Notes: a model not told the origin generated them from the letters alone. A stretch of DNA of 5,358 nucleotides from Thermoplasmata archaeon (GCA_030042815.1 JASHYY010000147.1:1-5358), one strand, 5' to 3'. Positions 1-5,358 are shown, counted from the first letter of the stretch. Translations and numbers: made by a program.

Positions 1-651
1 CTCGACAACATCTGGAACTTCAGCTACGCCATCGGGGGCTGCCCCAGCGACCTGGACAGCGGCGCGGGCTGCATCAATCCGGCGTACGTGGTCGGAAACT
101 ACGCCGACCAATGCGTGTATGCGGGCGGCTATCCGGAGTTTTACTACTGTCAGGGCCCTACGACCTATGGCCTCCTGCCTCCGTTCACGATCTGGACGTG
201 GACCGACGTCAATTCCTACGGAGACTGTACGTCGGCGGGTTCCTTCGCCTGTGTGAACTTCTGGGGGTCGGTCATCGTGGACGGGAACTACGTGACGGCA
301 AGCTACTACGATGGGGTATCGTTCTACGGAGGGACCCACAAGCAGACGAGCGCGCGGTTCTACGTCCACGACTCCAACACCCCGCTAGGCCTGCCGTACG
401 ATTTCGAGTGGGTCCTCGGAGGGCCGGCGGATGGCTCGTCGATCGAGCTCTACATCCTTTCGGATATGCAATCGTACTATTCTTCGAAGGTGAACGGCTC
501 CTCCCTCGACGCAATCCTCCACGCGTGGTCTTCCGGCAGGAACACGGCGGAGACCACGAAGGAAGTGTACATGTTCAATTCGGGAGGGGAACGGCCGGGC
601 CTTGCCCAGACCGCCTTCGCGGGGGATAATCCGGGCGTCGCTCTCTGGTAG
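1..651 (+). CDS. Thermopsin-like (peptidase A5 family) secreted protein, C-terminal part, 5' truncated
   Basis: Frame 1 is open from the first base to the TAG at 649-651, giving 216 visible residues. The GTG at 88 is internal, because the reading continues in frame to the window edge. Recall of the thermopsin family supports the call: a DNIWNFS motif at visible residues 2-8, an N-T-P-x-G-x-P-Y-D segment at about 126-134 leading into V-L-G-G-P-A-D-G-S at 138-146, and an N-T-A-E-T motif at 181-185 near the C-terminus, like the GGPGGGS and GSDTGET motifs of thermopsins. Family members are exported acid-active proteases; their catalytic residues are not well established, so activity cannot be judged. 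The fragment is rich in Tyr, Trp, Gly and Ser, as expected for an extracellular protein. Six cysteines lie at visible residues 14, 24, 38, 50, 76 and 84. No C-terminal membrane anchor is present, so it is probably released. The signal peptide and N-terminal half lie outside the window. Alternative: another secreted beta-rich protein that only resembles thermopsin. Confidence 0.75.
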   Translation, partial: LDNIWNFSYAIGGCPSDLDSGAGCINPAYVVGNYADQCVYAGGYPEFYYCQGPTTYGLLPPFTIWTWTDVNSYGDCTSAGSFACVNFWGSVIVDGNYVTASYYDGVSFYGGTHKQTSARFYVHDSNTPLGLPYDFEWVLGGPADGSSIELYILSDMQSYYSSKVNGSSLDAILHAWSSGRNTAETTKEVYMFNSGGERPGLAQTAFAGDNPGVALW

Positions 652-738
652 GCGAGCGAGCTCGTTTCCCGACGCCAACCTCTTCCCCCGCGGTCGCGCG
701 TCGCCCGGGGGGGTTCGGTGCGCTCTGGGCGGAGTTTT

Positions 739-746
739 GTATAACT
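739..746 (+). promoter_or_regulatory. Candidate archaeal TATA box (distal)
   Basis: The element GTATAACT, preceded by a T-run (GTTTT at 734-738), is the second AT-rich island upstream of the large gene. If used, transcription would start near 768, giving a leader of about 65 bases that includes the proximal TATA-like element. It lacks a clear purine-rich BRE, so I rank it slightly below the proximal one. Confidence 0.3.
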
Positions 747-761
747 CGGCGGTCCGGCGAG

Positions 762-769
762 GATATAAG
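762..769 (+). promoter_or_regulatory. Candidate archaeal TATA box (proximal)
   Basis: The element GATATAAG sits in an otherwise GC-rich region, 65-72 bases before the ATG at 834. Archaeal transcription normally starts about 25 bases downstream of the TATA centre, which would place the start near 790 and give a leader of roughly 40 bases. The purine-rich GCGAGG just upstream could serve as a BRE. This is one of two candidates and neither is proven. Confidence 0.45.
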
Positions 770-833
770 GTAGGGCACGACCCCTAGCACTTGGAGACGC
801 CCGCCGGGGGGCCGACGGCGTTTCCGAGACCCG

Positions 834-3800
834 ATGAAAACGGGGAACCGCCGAGACCGTCACGCCTTCCGTTCGCTCGCTCGGTCCGGGGTCCGCCCGT
901 GGACTCTGCCGCTCCGGGGTCGCGAAGCGGCGCTATCGTCGCGCGCCCTGCCGGCGGCGCTCACGGTCGCCACCCTGCTGCTAACGTCCGTCGCGGTCAC
1001 GATTCTCGGCGGCGCGGAAACGGGGGGCGCCCTGCGTTCCTCCTCGGTCCCTGCGCCCTCGGCCCCGGGCAGCCCGGGTCCCCGCCCGGCAGGTTCGCTG
1101 GACCCGGGCGCTGAGATCTCGATCGCTCCCCCGTCGTCTCCGGTCGGGTGGTACGTAAACGCCTCCGGAGGGGGCTTCGTTCCCGACTCGACGCTCTATC
1201 TCAATTTCAGTTCGATCGCCGTCCTCAGCTGTCGAACGGGGGGCCTCGAGTCGAACGACTCCGGGAACTTCTCCTGCGTATTCCAAGTGCCGACGCTCCC
1301 CGCCGGGTCGTATCCGGTGAACGTTTCGGACGGGGTCAACCTCGCTACGGTGAGCTTCACGATCGAGCCGCCCACGTTGGTCCTCACCCCGACCAGTGGT
1401 CCGGTCGGGACGGACGTGACCGCGATGGGGATGGGCTTCGCGCCGTCCGCGTTGCTGGTGCTGGTCGCGGCCGGGGTTCCGCAGTCGTCCTGTGTTTCGG
1501 GGAGCTTGACGAGCGATGCGGGCGGGAATCTCTCCTCTTGTGAGTTCGCGTTCCCGACCGTACATGCCGGCGACCAGGACGTCACCCTCAACGACTCGGT
1601 CAACAGCTCGTTGGCGACCTTCGACGTCGAGTCCCCCTCCCTCTCGCTTGCCCCGGCAACCGGCCCCGTCGGCACCTCGACGGTGGCGTCGGGCGCGGGG
1701 TACGCCCACTCGGTGGATTTGACGCTTGACTATAGCGGGGCGGCGGTGACCTGCACGTCGGGCTCGACCGAGAGCTCCGACACCGGCAGCTTCTCCTGCA
1801 CGTTCACCGTGCCCGCCAGCACGTCGGGCGGCCACACTGTCCGTGCGTCCGACCTGGTCAACTCGGCCACCGCGACCTTTTCGGTCACGGCCGAACTGAC
1901 GCTGACCCCGCACGCCGGCAACGTTTCTGCCCTCGTGGTCGCGGCCGGTTCGGGATTCGGCTCCGGCCAGTCGGTTTCCGTCAACTGGAACGCCTCTCGC
2001 GTCGGCGTGTGCGTCACCACGACCGAGTCGAGCGGCTCGTTCTCCTGCACTTTCCCGGTGCCGCCGTCACCGGCCGGTATCCACACGGTCACTGCGGTCA
2101 ATGGAACGAATGCTCCCACGGCGAACTTCGACGTCGACCCGAACGCAAGCCTCTCTCCGACAGTCGGAAACGTCACGCAAACGGTCGATCTGACCGCCAC
2201 CGGCTTTGACGCGAGCGCGTCGATCACAATCAGTTGGGACGACAGTATCGCCCTCTGTGCGGGGACGACCGATACCAACGGCGGCTTCTCGTGCTCGTTC
2301 GAGGTCCCGGCCTCCCCGGTCGGGAGCCACTCGGTATCGGTGGTGCAGGGTTCGCACACAGTAACGAAAGCTTTCCAGGTGACGACGACGCTGGCCATCG
2401 CTCCGACCTCCGGTCCGAAGGGAACGCCGGTGTCGCTGAGCGGAGCGGGCTTCGGGGCCTCGACGACGTACCTGGTCTGCTTCGAAGCGACGGTCACTCC
2501 GTGCCCGGACGGGAGCCCAACGTTCGTCTCCGAGGCGAACGGGTCGGTCCCCTCCGGAACATCGGTGGAAGTGCCGTCGCTCGCCGCGGGGTCGTACGAC
2601 GTCGACATTTCCACCGGCTCGACGGTGGCGGCCAACGCGACGTTCCTCGTGACGCCCGCCTCGCTGGTCGTGGCCCCCATTTCCGGCCCGGTCGCCTCGA
2701 ACCTGGGGCTCTCGGGCGCCGGGTACCTCGCCGACACGGGCTACTTCTACTGCTTGCAGTCGACGCAGGCCTTGTGCCCTTCCGGGACGACGACCGAGTT
2801 CGACTCCACTGGCGCGGGCGCGATCCCGTCCGGCACGACGCTCACCGTCCCGAATACCCCCGGAGGCGCTTACTTCGTCGACGTATCCGAAGGGTCGGAC
2901 CTGCTCGCGACGACCTCGTTCACGGTGGTCGCAGCCGTCGCGGGAAACACGAGCTCGGCGACGGTCGGTACCACCGTAGTGGCCAGTGGGACCGGATTCG
3001 ACGCCGACACCGCCTATGCCGTCGATTGGAATGCCACCCTCGAGCTCTGCCACGGCACGACGAACGGGGCGGGGGCGTTCTCGTGTTCCTTCCCGGTCCC
3101 GACCGCCGTCGCGGGACCCCACACGGTCACCGCGAAGGAAGGGTCGAACGCGCCCGGTTTCTCTCTCGCGGTCGTCCCGTTCGTCACCGTGACGCCCCAG
3201 GAGGGCGCGGTCGGGTCGACGGTGACCGTCACCGGATCCGGATTCGACGCGTCGGCGGCCGTCGCGGTCGTTTGGGACTCGGTGCAGACGGTGTGCGCCC
3301 CCACCAGCGGCGCGGCCGGCGAGCTCGGTTGCACCTTCGCGGTCCCGCCGGCCGTCGCCGGGCCCAACACCCTCACCGCCCACGAGGGGGCCTACGCACC
3401 GGCCACTTCGTTCGCCGTGCTGCCGAGTCTCTCGTTGACCCCCACCTCGGGGACGGTCGGCTCGGCGGTCGTCGTCACCGGCGACGGATTCGCCGCGAGC
3501 GCGGCGTACGAGGTCACCTGGAACCTCACGACCGAGCTCTGCGAGGGGATCGCGAACGGAACCGGGGCGTTCGTCTGCCCGTTCAACGTGCCGGCCTCCG
3601 TCAGTAATACCGTGACGATCGTCGCCGTCGAGAGCGAGAGCGGGGATACGGCGTCCGTCGAGTTCACGGTCGTGCCCGGGCTGACGGTCGCGCCCGACGC
3701 GGGCGCCGTCGGGGCCTCGGCGGTGGCCGAGGGAACAGGCTACTCTGGCGGCGTCTCCTTTTCGTTCTCGTGGAACCGCTCGGACGTCCTGTGCGGCGGC

Positions 3801-4853
3801 ACGACCTCCTCCCTCGGGGCCTTCTCGTGCGACTTCACCGTTCCGACCGCGACCGCCGGTCTCCACATCCTCACCGCGACCGTGAGCGGGCAAGGCTTCC
3901 CGATCGACTTCACCGTGGTCCCGAACGTCGTGCTCGCCGAGGGGAACGGCACCGTCGGCGGGGCGGTGTCGTTGCACGGAAGTGGATTCGACGCCGACGC
4001 CTCGTTCTACCTCTCCTGGAACTCGTCGACCGTCGCCTGCACCGGGACCTCTACGTCCGACGGGAACGTCTCCTGCACGTTCGCAGTTCCCAACGGGCCC
4101 GGGGGGTCGCACGCTCTCACGTTCGCCGAAGGGGCCTACGCCCTCACGGTCGGCTTCACGGTCCTGGCCTCGATCTCGGTCACGCCGACGACCGCGGTAC
4201 CGGGGGCGACGGTGACGTTCGCGGGCTCCGGGTTCGGCGCCGGCGCGAACTACCAGGTCACGTTCAACGGAACGACCCTGCTCTGTTCGGGAACGACCGA
4301 CACGAACGGCGCCTTCGTCTGCTCGTTCGCCGTGCCCTCGGCCACCCCCGGCAACTATACGATCCGCGCGACCCAGGGACCGAACGCACCCACGCTCCTG
4401 TTCGTCGTGGCCGCGGCGCCTCCGCCGCCCCCTGCGAGCTCCGGGACGATCCTGCCGTGGTGGGTGGTCGCCGCGCTCGTGGTCGCCGCCGTCGTGGTCC
4501 TCCTCGTGGTGTTCGTCTTCACCGGACGACGGCGGGCGCCGAAGCGCGTGGCCGTCCATCCGTGGGAGGAGACTCCGCCGTCCGCCGGACCGTCAGGGGG
4601 GGCACCGGCTCCGGCCGGGCCGACGCCGGTGCCGACCGTGATCGGTACGCGGCCGCCGACCCCGTCGCCGGCCGTGGCGGCTCCCCCGCCGAGCGCGGTG
4701 GCCGATGCGGGCGCGCCGAGCGTCCCCGCCGAGCCGGAGGAGGACATCGACGCGATGCTCCACCGCCTCGAACGGATCGCGGAAGAGGTCTTCAAGCGCA
4801 AGCCGCAGGTCGACCTCGAGAACGAAGAGGCGACCGCCGGCGGGGCGCCCTGA
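834..4853 (+). CDS. Giant single-pass membrane surface protein with 13 Cys-paired Ig-like/TIG-like repeats and a cytoplasmic tail
   Basis: This 1339-residue protein is built for the cell surface. Residues 1-37 are basic; 38-60 form a hydrophobic signal peptide or signal anchor; about 61-94 are a Pro/Gly/Ser linker. Residues 95-1193 are thirteen tandem beta-sandwich-like repeats that open with an L-x-L-x-P-x-x-G-x-V-G pattern and a G-x-G-F/Y turn, and close with F-x-V. A proline run (1195-1200) leads to a membrane helix at 1206-1230, then the stop-transfer segment GRRRAPKR. The Pro/Ala-rich tail (1231-1339) includes a charged amphipathic helix at 1302-1323. About 25 N-x-S/T sequons suit an N-glycosylated archaeal surface protein. 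ATG 834 is the only workable start: an in-frame TAG lies at 771-773, no other start codon occurs between it and 834, and none follows before the hydrophobic segment. No Shine-Dalgarno is visible, which suggests leader-based or SD-independent initiation. Repeats of this type occur in adhesins, surface stalks and S-layer-associated proteins; the ligand is unknown and the exact domain family (TIG/IPT or another Ig-like fold) is inferred. Confidence 0.93.
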   Translation: MKTGNRRDRHAFRSLARSGVRPWTLPLRGREAALSSRALPAALTVATLLLTSVAVTILGGAETGGALRSSSVPAPSAPGSPGPRPAGSLDPGAEISIAPPSSPVGWYVNASGGGFVPDSTLYLNFSSIAVLSCRTGGLESNDSGNFSCVFQVPTLPAGSYPVNVSDGVNLATVSFTIEPPTLVLTPTSGPVGTDVTAMGMGFAPSALLVLVAAGVPQSSCVSGSLTSDAGGNLSSCEFAFPTVHAGDQDVTLNDSVNSSLATFDVESPSLSLAPATGPVGTSTVASGAGYAHSVDLTLDYSGAAVTCTSGSTESSDTGSFSCTFTVPASTSGGHTVRASDLVNSATATFSVTAELTLTPHAGNVSALVVAAGSGFGSGQSVSVNWNASRVGVCVTTTESSGSFSCTFPVPPSPAGIHTVTAVNGTNAPTANFDVDPNASLSPTVGNVTQTVDLTATGFDASASITISWDDSIALCAGTTDTNGGFSCSFEVPASPVGSHSVSVVQGSHTVTKAFQVTTTLAIAPTSGPKGTPVSLSGAGFGASTTYLVCFEATVTPCPDGSPTFVSEANGSVPSGTSVEVPSLAAGSYDVDISTGSTVAANATFLVTPASLVVAPISGPVASNLGLSGAGYLADTGYFYCLQSTQALCPSGTTTEFDSTGAGAIPSGTTLTVPNTPGGAYFVDVSEGSDLLATTSFTVVAAVAGNTSSATVGTTVVASGTGFDADTAYAVDWNATLELCHGTTNGAGAFSCSFPVPTAVAGPHTVTAKEGSNAPGFSLAVVPFVTVTPQEGAVGSTVTVTGSGFDASAAVAVVWDSVQTVCAPTSGAAGELGCTFAVPPAVAGPNTLTAHEGAYAPATSFAVLPSLSLTPTSGTVGSAVVVTGDGFAASAAYEVTWNLTTELCEGIANGTGAFVCPFNVPASVSNTVTIVAVESESGDTASVEFTVVPGLTVAPDAGAVGASAVAEGTGYSGGVSFSFSWNRSDVLCGGTTSSLGAFSCDFTVPTATAGLHILTATVSGQGFPIDFTVVPNVVLAEGNGTVGGAVSLHGSGFDADASFYLSWNSSTVACTGTSTSDGNVSCTFAVPNGPGGSHALTFAEGAYALTVGFTVLASISVTPTTAVPGATVTFAGSGFGAGANYQVTFNGTTLLCSGTTDTNGAFVCSFAVPSATPGNYTIRATQGPNAPTLLFVVAAAPPPPPASSGTILPWWVVAALVVAAVVVLLVVFVFTGRRRAPKRVAVHPWEETPPSAGPSGGAPAPAGPTPVPTVIGTRPPTPSPAVAAPPPSAVADAGAPSVPAEPEEDIDAMLHRLERIAEEVFKRKPQVDLENEEATAGGAP
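945..1013 (+). other. Encodes N-terminal hydrophobic export segment of the large surface protein
   Basis: Residues 38-60 are Ala/Leu/Val/Thr-rich and end in I-L-G-G, followed by a small-residue Ala/Gly/Ser/Pro region where a signal peptidase could cut (around residues 60-66). The preceding n-region is unusually long (37 residues) with about ten Arg/Lys and only two acidic residues, so the N-terminus should stay in the cytoplasm. If uncleaved, the protein would be anchored at both ends. The double arginine at residues 6-7 is not followed by a Tat consensus, so Sec export is more likely. Confidence 0.75.
1116..4412 (+). repeat. Thirteen tandem Ig-like/TIG-like coding repeats, each with two cysteines
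   Basis: Repeat boundaries in protein residues are: R1 95-178, R2 182-266, R3 270-352, R4 355-435, R5 438-517, R6 520-607, R7 611-699, R8 701-781, R9 784-863, R10 866-947, R11 950-1029, R12 1032-1111, R13 1114-1193. The common pattern is an opening strand with P-x-x-G-x-V-G, then G-x-G-F/Y, a strand often ending S-W-N or similar, a first Cys, a G-T-T-x-x-x-G-x-F turn, a second Cys in C-x-F-x-V-P, an A-G-x-H-T-V-T strand, and a final F-x-V. R4, R8, R9, R12 and R13 share a late G-x-N/Y-A motif. The repeats are clearly diverged at the protein level and only short stretches match at the DNA level, such as GGATTCGACGC near 2994, 3240 and 3985, so the duplications are old rather than recent. Confidence 0.9.
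2391..2930 (+). repeat. Variant repeat pair R6-R7 with close C-x7-C spacing
   Basis: Repeats 6 and 7 are the longest of the array (88-89 residues) and differ from the others in the same way. The first cysteine sits inside the aromatic strand (L-V-C-F at 547-550 and F-Y-C-L at 638-641), and the second follows after seven residues in C-P-D/S-G (557 and 648). The usual C-x-F-x-V-P cysteine is absent and replaced by P-S-G-T followed by a V-P strand. The shared differences suggest one local duplication of an already altered unit. Confidence 0.8.
4449..4523 (+). other. Encodes C-terminal transmembrane helix of the large surface protein
   Basis: Residues 1206-1230 form a run of Val/Ala/Leu/Phe introduced by I-L-P-W-W, with tryptophans at the outer membrane interface, and followed at once by GRRRAPKR, a classic positive cytoplasmic stop-transfer. 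Together with the upstream proline hinge this places the repeats outside and the last 109 residues inside the cell. Confidence 0.9.
4737..4802 (+). other. Encodes charged amphipathic helix in the cytoplasmic tail
   Basis: Residues 1302-1323 (EEDIDAMLHRLERIAEEVFKRK, split here as EEDIDAMLHRL and ERIAEEVFKRK) have hydrophobic residues at i, i+3/4 spacing (I1305, M1308, L1309, L1312, I1315, V1319, F1320) and alternating acid/base residues. This is the only helix-like part of an otherwise Pro/Ala-rich tail and is a candidate docking site for a cytoplasmic partner or a short coiled coil. The partner is unknown. Confidence 0.55.
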
Positions 4854-4904
4854 CGGGACCTCTTCCGCTCCCCCGGGGCGCCCGAATCCCCTGCCGCTCG
4901 CGGG
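4854..4904. other. Short convergent intergenic gap
   Basis: Fifty-one bases separate the TGA of the large gene from the stop of the oppositely oriented membrane-protein gene. The gap is GC-rich, with a pyrimidine run CCTCTTCC directly after the plus-strand stop and a small CCCCGGGG palindrome near 4871-4878. No strong terminator is evident; the two transcripts probably overlap at their 3' ends. Confidence 0.5.
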
Positions 4905-5358
4905 TCATCGCGCGTCGTTCGGGGCGAGCGACTGGCGGGTCGCCGCCGACGATTCCGCGGGCGCCCAGCCCGAGGACCGGTTCGAGGTAGTTGTGTCCGG
5001 GGTACCCGGACCCATCGTCCATCGAAGGGGTGCGAGGGCCCGGTCGGGACGCAGGGCGAAGGCGACCGCGAATCCTCCGACCAGGAGGTACTGCACTCCC
5101 CAGCGAAAGGCCAGGTCGAGGCCGGGTCCGAACACCGGCACCACCGCGCCGACCGAGGCCGGATATCCGAGCACGCCGAGGAGCTCGTTGCCGAGACCCT
5201 CGATCCCCCACGCCGCTAGCGGCGGGGGAGCCCCGACCACGAGCGCCAGCCCCCCGAGCAGCAGCCCTGCTCGGACGAGCGCTCCCCCGACTCGGCCGAC
5301 GGACCGAGTCACCGTTTCGTAGGTGCCGACCGGGAAGAGAGCCGTCAGGATGGCGAGG
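4905..5358 (-). CDS. Multi-pass membrane protein of unknown function, C-terminal part, 5' truncated
   Basis: On the minus strand the frame is open from the window edge at 5358 to the TGA at 4905-4907, giving about 150 residues. A GTG at 5310-5312 could be a start, but the frame stays open upstream with hydrophobic residues (L-A-I-L-T-A-L-F), so the gene more likely begins outside the window. Three or four membrane segments are visible: the cut one at the edge, A-L-V-R-A-G-L-L-L-G-G-L-A-L-V-V-G, a Gly/Val/Pro-rich one around L-G-V-L-G-Y-P-A-S-V-G-A-V-V-P-V, and V-Q-Y-L-L-V-G-G-F-A-V-A-F-A-L. A hydrophilic Ser/Thr/Pro-rich tail of about 45 residues follows. Third codon positions are strongly G/C, as in the neighbouring genes, which supports coding. 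I do not recognise a family; a transporter or another integral membrane protein is possible. It converges on the large surface-protein gene, so it is not in its operon. Confidence 0.7.
   Translation of the reverse strand, partial: LAILTALFPVGTYETVTRSVGRVGGALVRAGLLLGGLALVVGAPPPLAAWGIEGLGNELLGVLGYPASVGAVVPVFGPGLDLAFRWGVQYLLVGGFAVAFALRPDRALAPLRWTMGPGTPDTTTSNRSSGWAPAESSAATRQSLAPNDAR

Larger units (their letters stand above)
652..833 (+). other. Intergenic region between thermopsin-like gene and large surface-protein gene
   Basis: This 182-base gap separates two genes on the same strand. The first part is GC-rich, with a pyrimidine run at about 679-689 and a C/G-rich stretch near 700-716. The second part holds two short AT-rich islands that read as archaeal TATA boxes. 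No convincing stem-loop terminator or long T-run follows the first gene. The gap and the promoter-like elements suggest the downstream gene has its own promoter, although readthrough cannot be excluded. Confidence 0.6.

Noticed and set aside
88..90. GTG at 88 as the start of the first gene
   Set aside because: The same frame is open to base 1 and the upstream residues contain a thermopsin-like D-N-I-W-N-F-S motif, so the gene begins outside the window.
791..1114. Open frame starting at TTG 791 and overlapping the large gene's 5' end
   Set aside because: It is out of frame with the large gene, Pro/Arg/Gly-rich and without domain or membrane signals. The frame at 834 leads directly into an export segment and repeats.
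1116..4412. CRISPR array or recent DNA tandem repeat
   Set aside because: The periodicity is about 240-270 bases, in frame, and conserved at protein motifs rather than DNA; there are no short identical repeats separated by spacers.
2067..4559. Very long open frame on the minus strand opposite the large gene (about 830 residues)
   Set aside because: Its translation is dominated by Arg, Gly, Asp and His in low-complexity runs, the usual shadow of a GC-rich repetitive gene on the other strand. It has no domain pattern, while the plus frame shows repeats, signal and membrane segments.
2234..4990. Long plus-strand frames at 2234-3607 and 3770-4990
   Set aside because: Both are Arg/Gly-rich out-of-frame readings of the repeat gene; the second also runs through the large gene's stop without gaining any recognisable feature.
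4996..5010. Palindrome around GGGTACCC near 5000
   Set aside because: It is short, lies inside the coding region of the minus-strand gene and is expected by chance in GC-rich DNA.

Overview
The window reads as a piece of a GC-rich archaeal chromosome, most likely from a Thermoplasmatota lineage. Three things point there: the gene cut by the left edge looks like the C-terminal part of a thermopsin-family (peptidase A5) secreted protease, a family found mainly in Sulfolobales and Thermoplasmatota; AT-rich TATA-like islands stand out in the GC-rich intergenic stretch; and no Shine-Dalgarno sequence precedes the main gene. The phylum is an inference from family distribution. A high-GC, possibly acid-tolerant environmental member is my best guess.

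Layout: (1) 1-651, plus strand, thermopsin-like exported protein, 5' end missing. (2) 652-833, a 182-base intergenic region with two TATA-like elements at about 739-746 and 762-769 serving the next gene. (3) 834-4853, plus strand, one very large gene (1339 residues) that dominates the window. It encodes an N-terminal hydrophobic export segment, thirteen tandem Ig-like/TIG-like beta-sandwich repeats of about 80-89 residues, a proline hinge, one C-terminal membrane helix and a 109-residue, proline-rich, presumably cytoplasmic tail with a short charged amphipathic helix. (4) 4854-4904, a 51-base gap between convergent genes. (5) 4905-5358, minus strand, the C-terminal part of a multi-pass membrane protein of unknown function, whose start lies beyond the right edge.

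The theme is the cell surface: a secreted acid-protease relative, a giant cysteine-paired surface stalk protein and an integral membrane protein. The most notable pattern is in the large protein. Each of the 13 repeats has exactly two cysteines (26 in total) and no cysteine lies anywhere else. The spacing falls into three classes (C-x14/15-C, C-x11-C, C-x7-C) arranged in blocks along the protein, as expected if every domain carries its own disulfide and the array grew by block duplication. The thermopsin-like neighbour also has an even set of cysteines (six in the visible part). I see no RNA gene, CRISPR array, insertion sequence or recognisable defence system.
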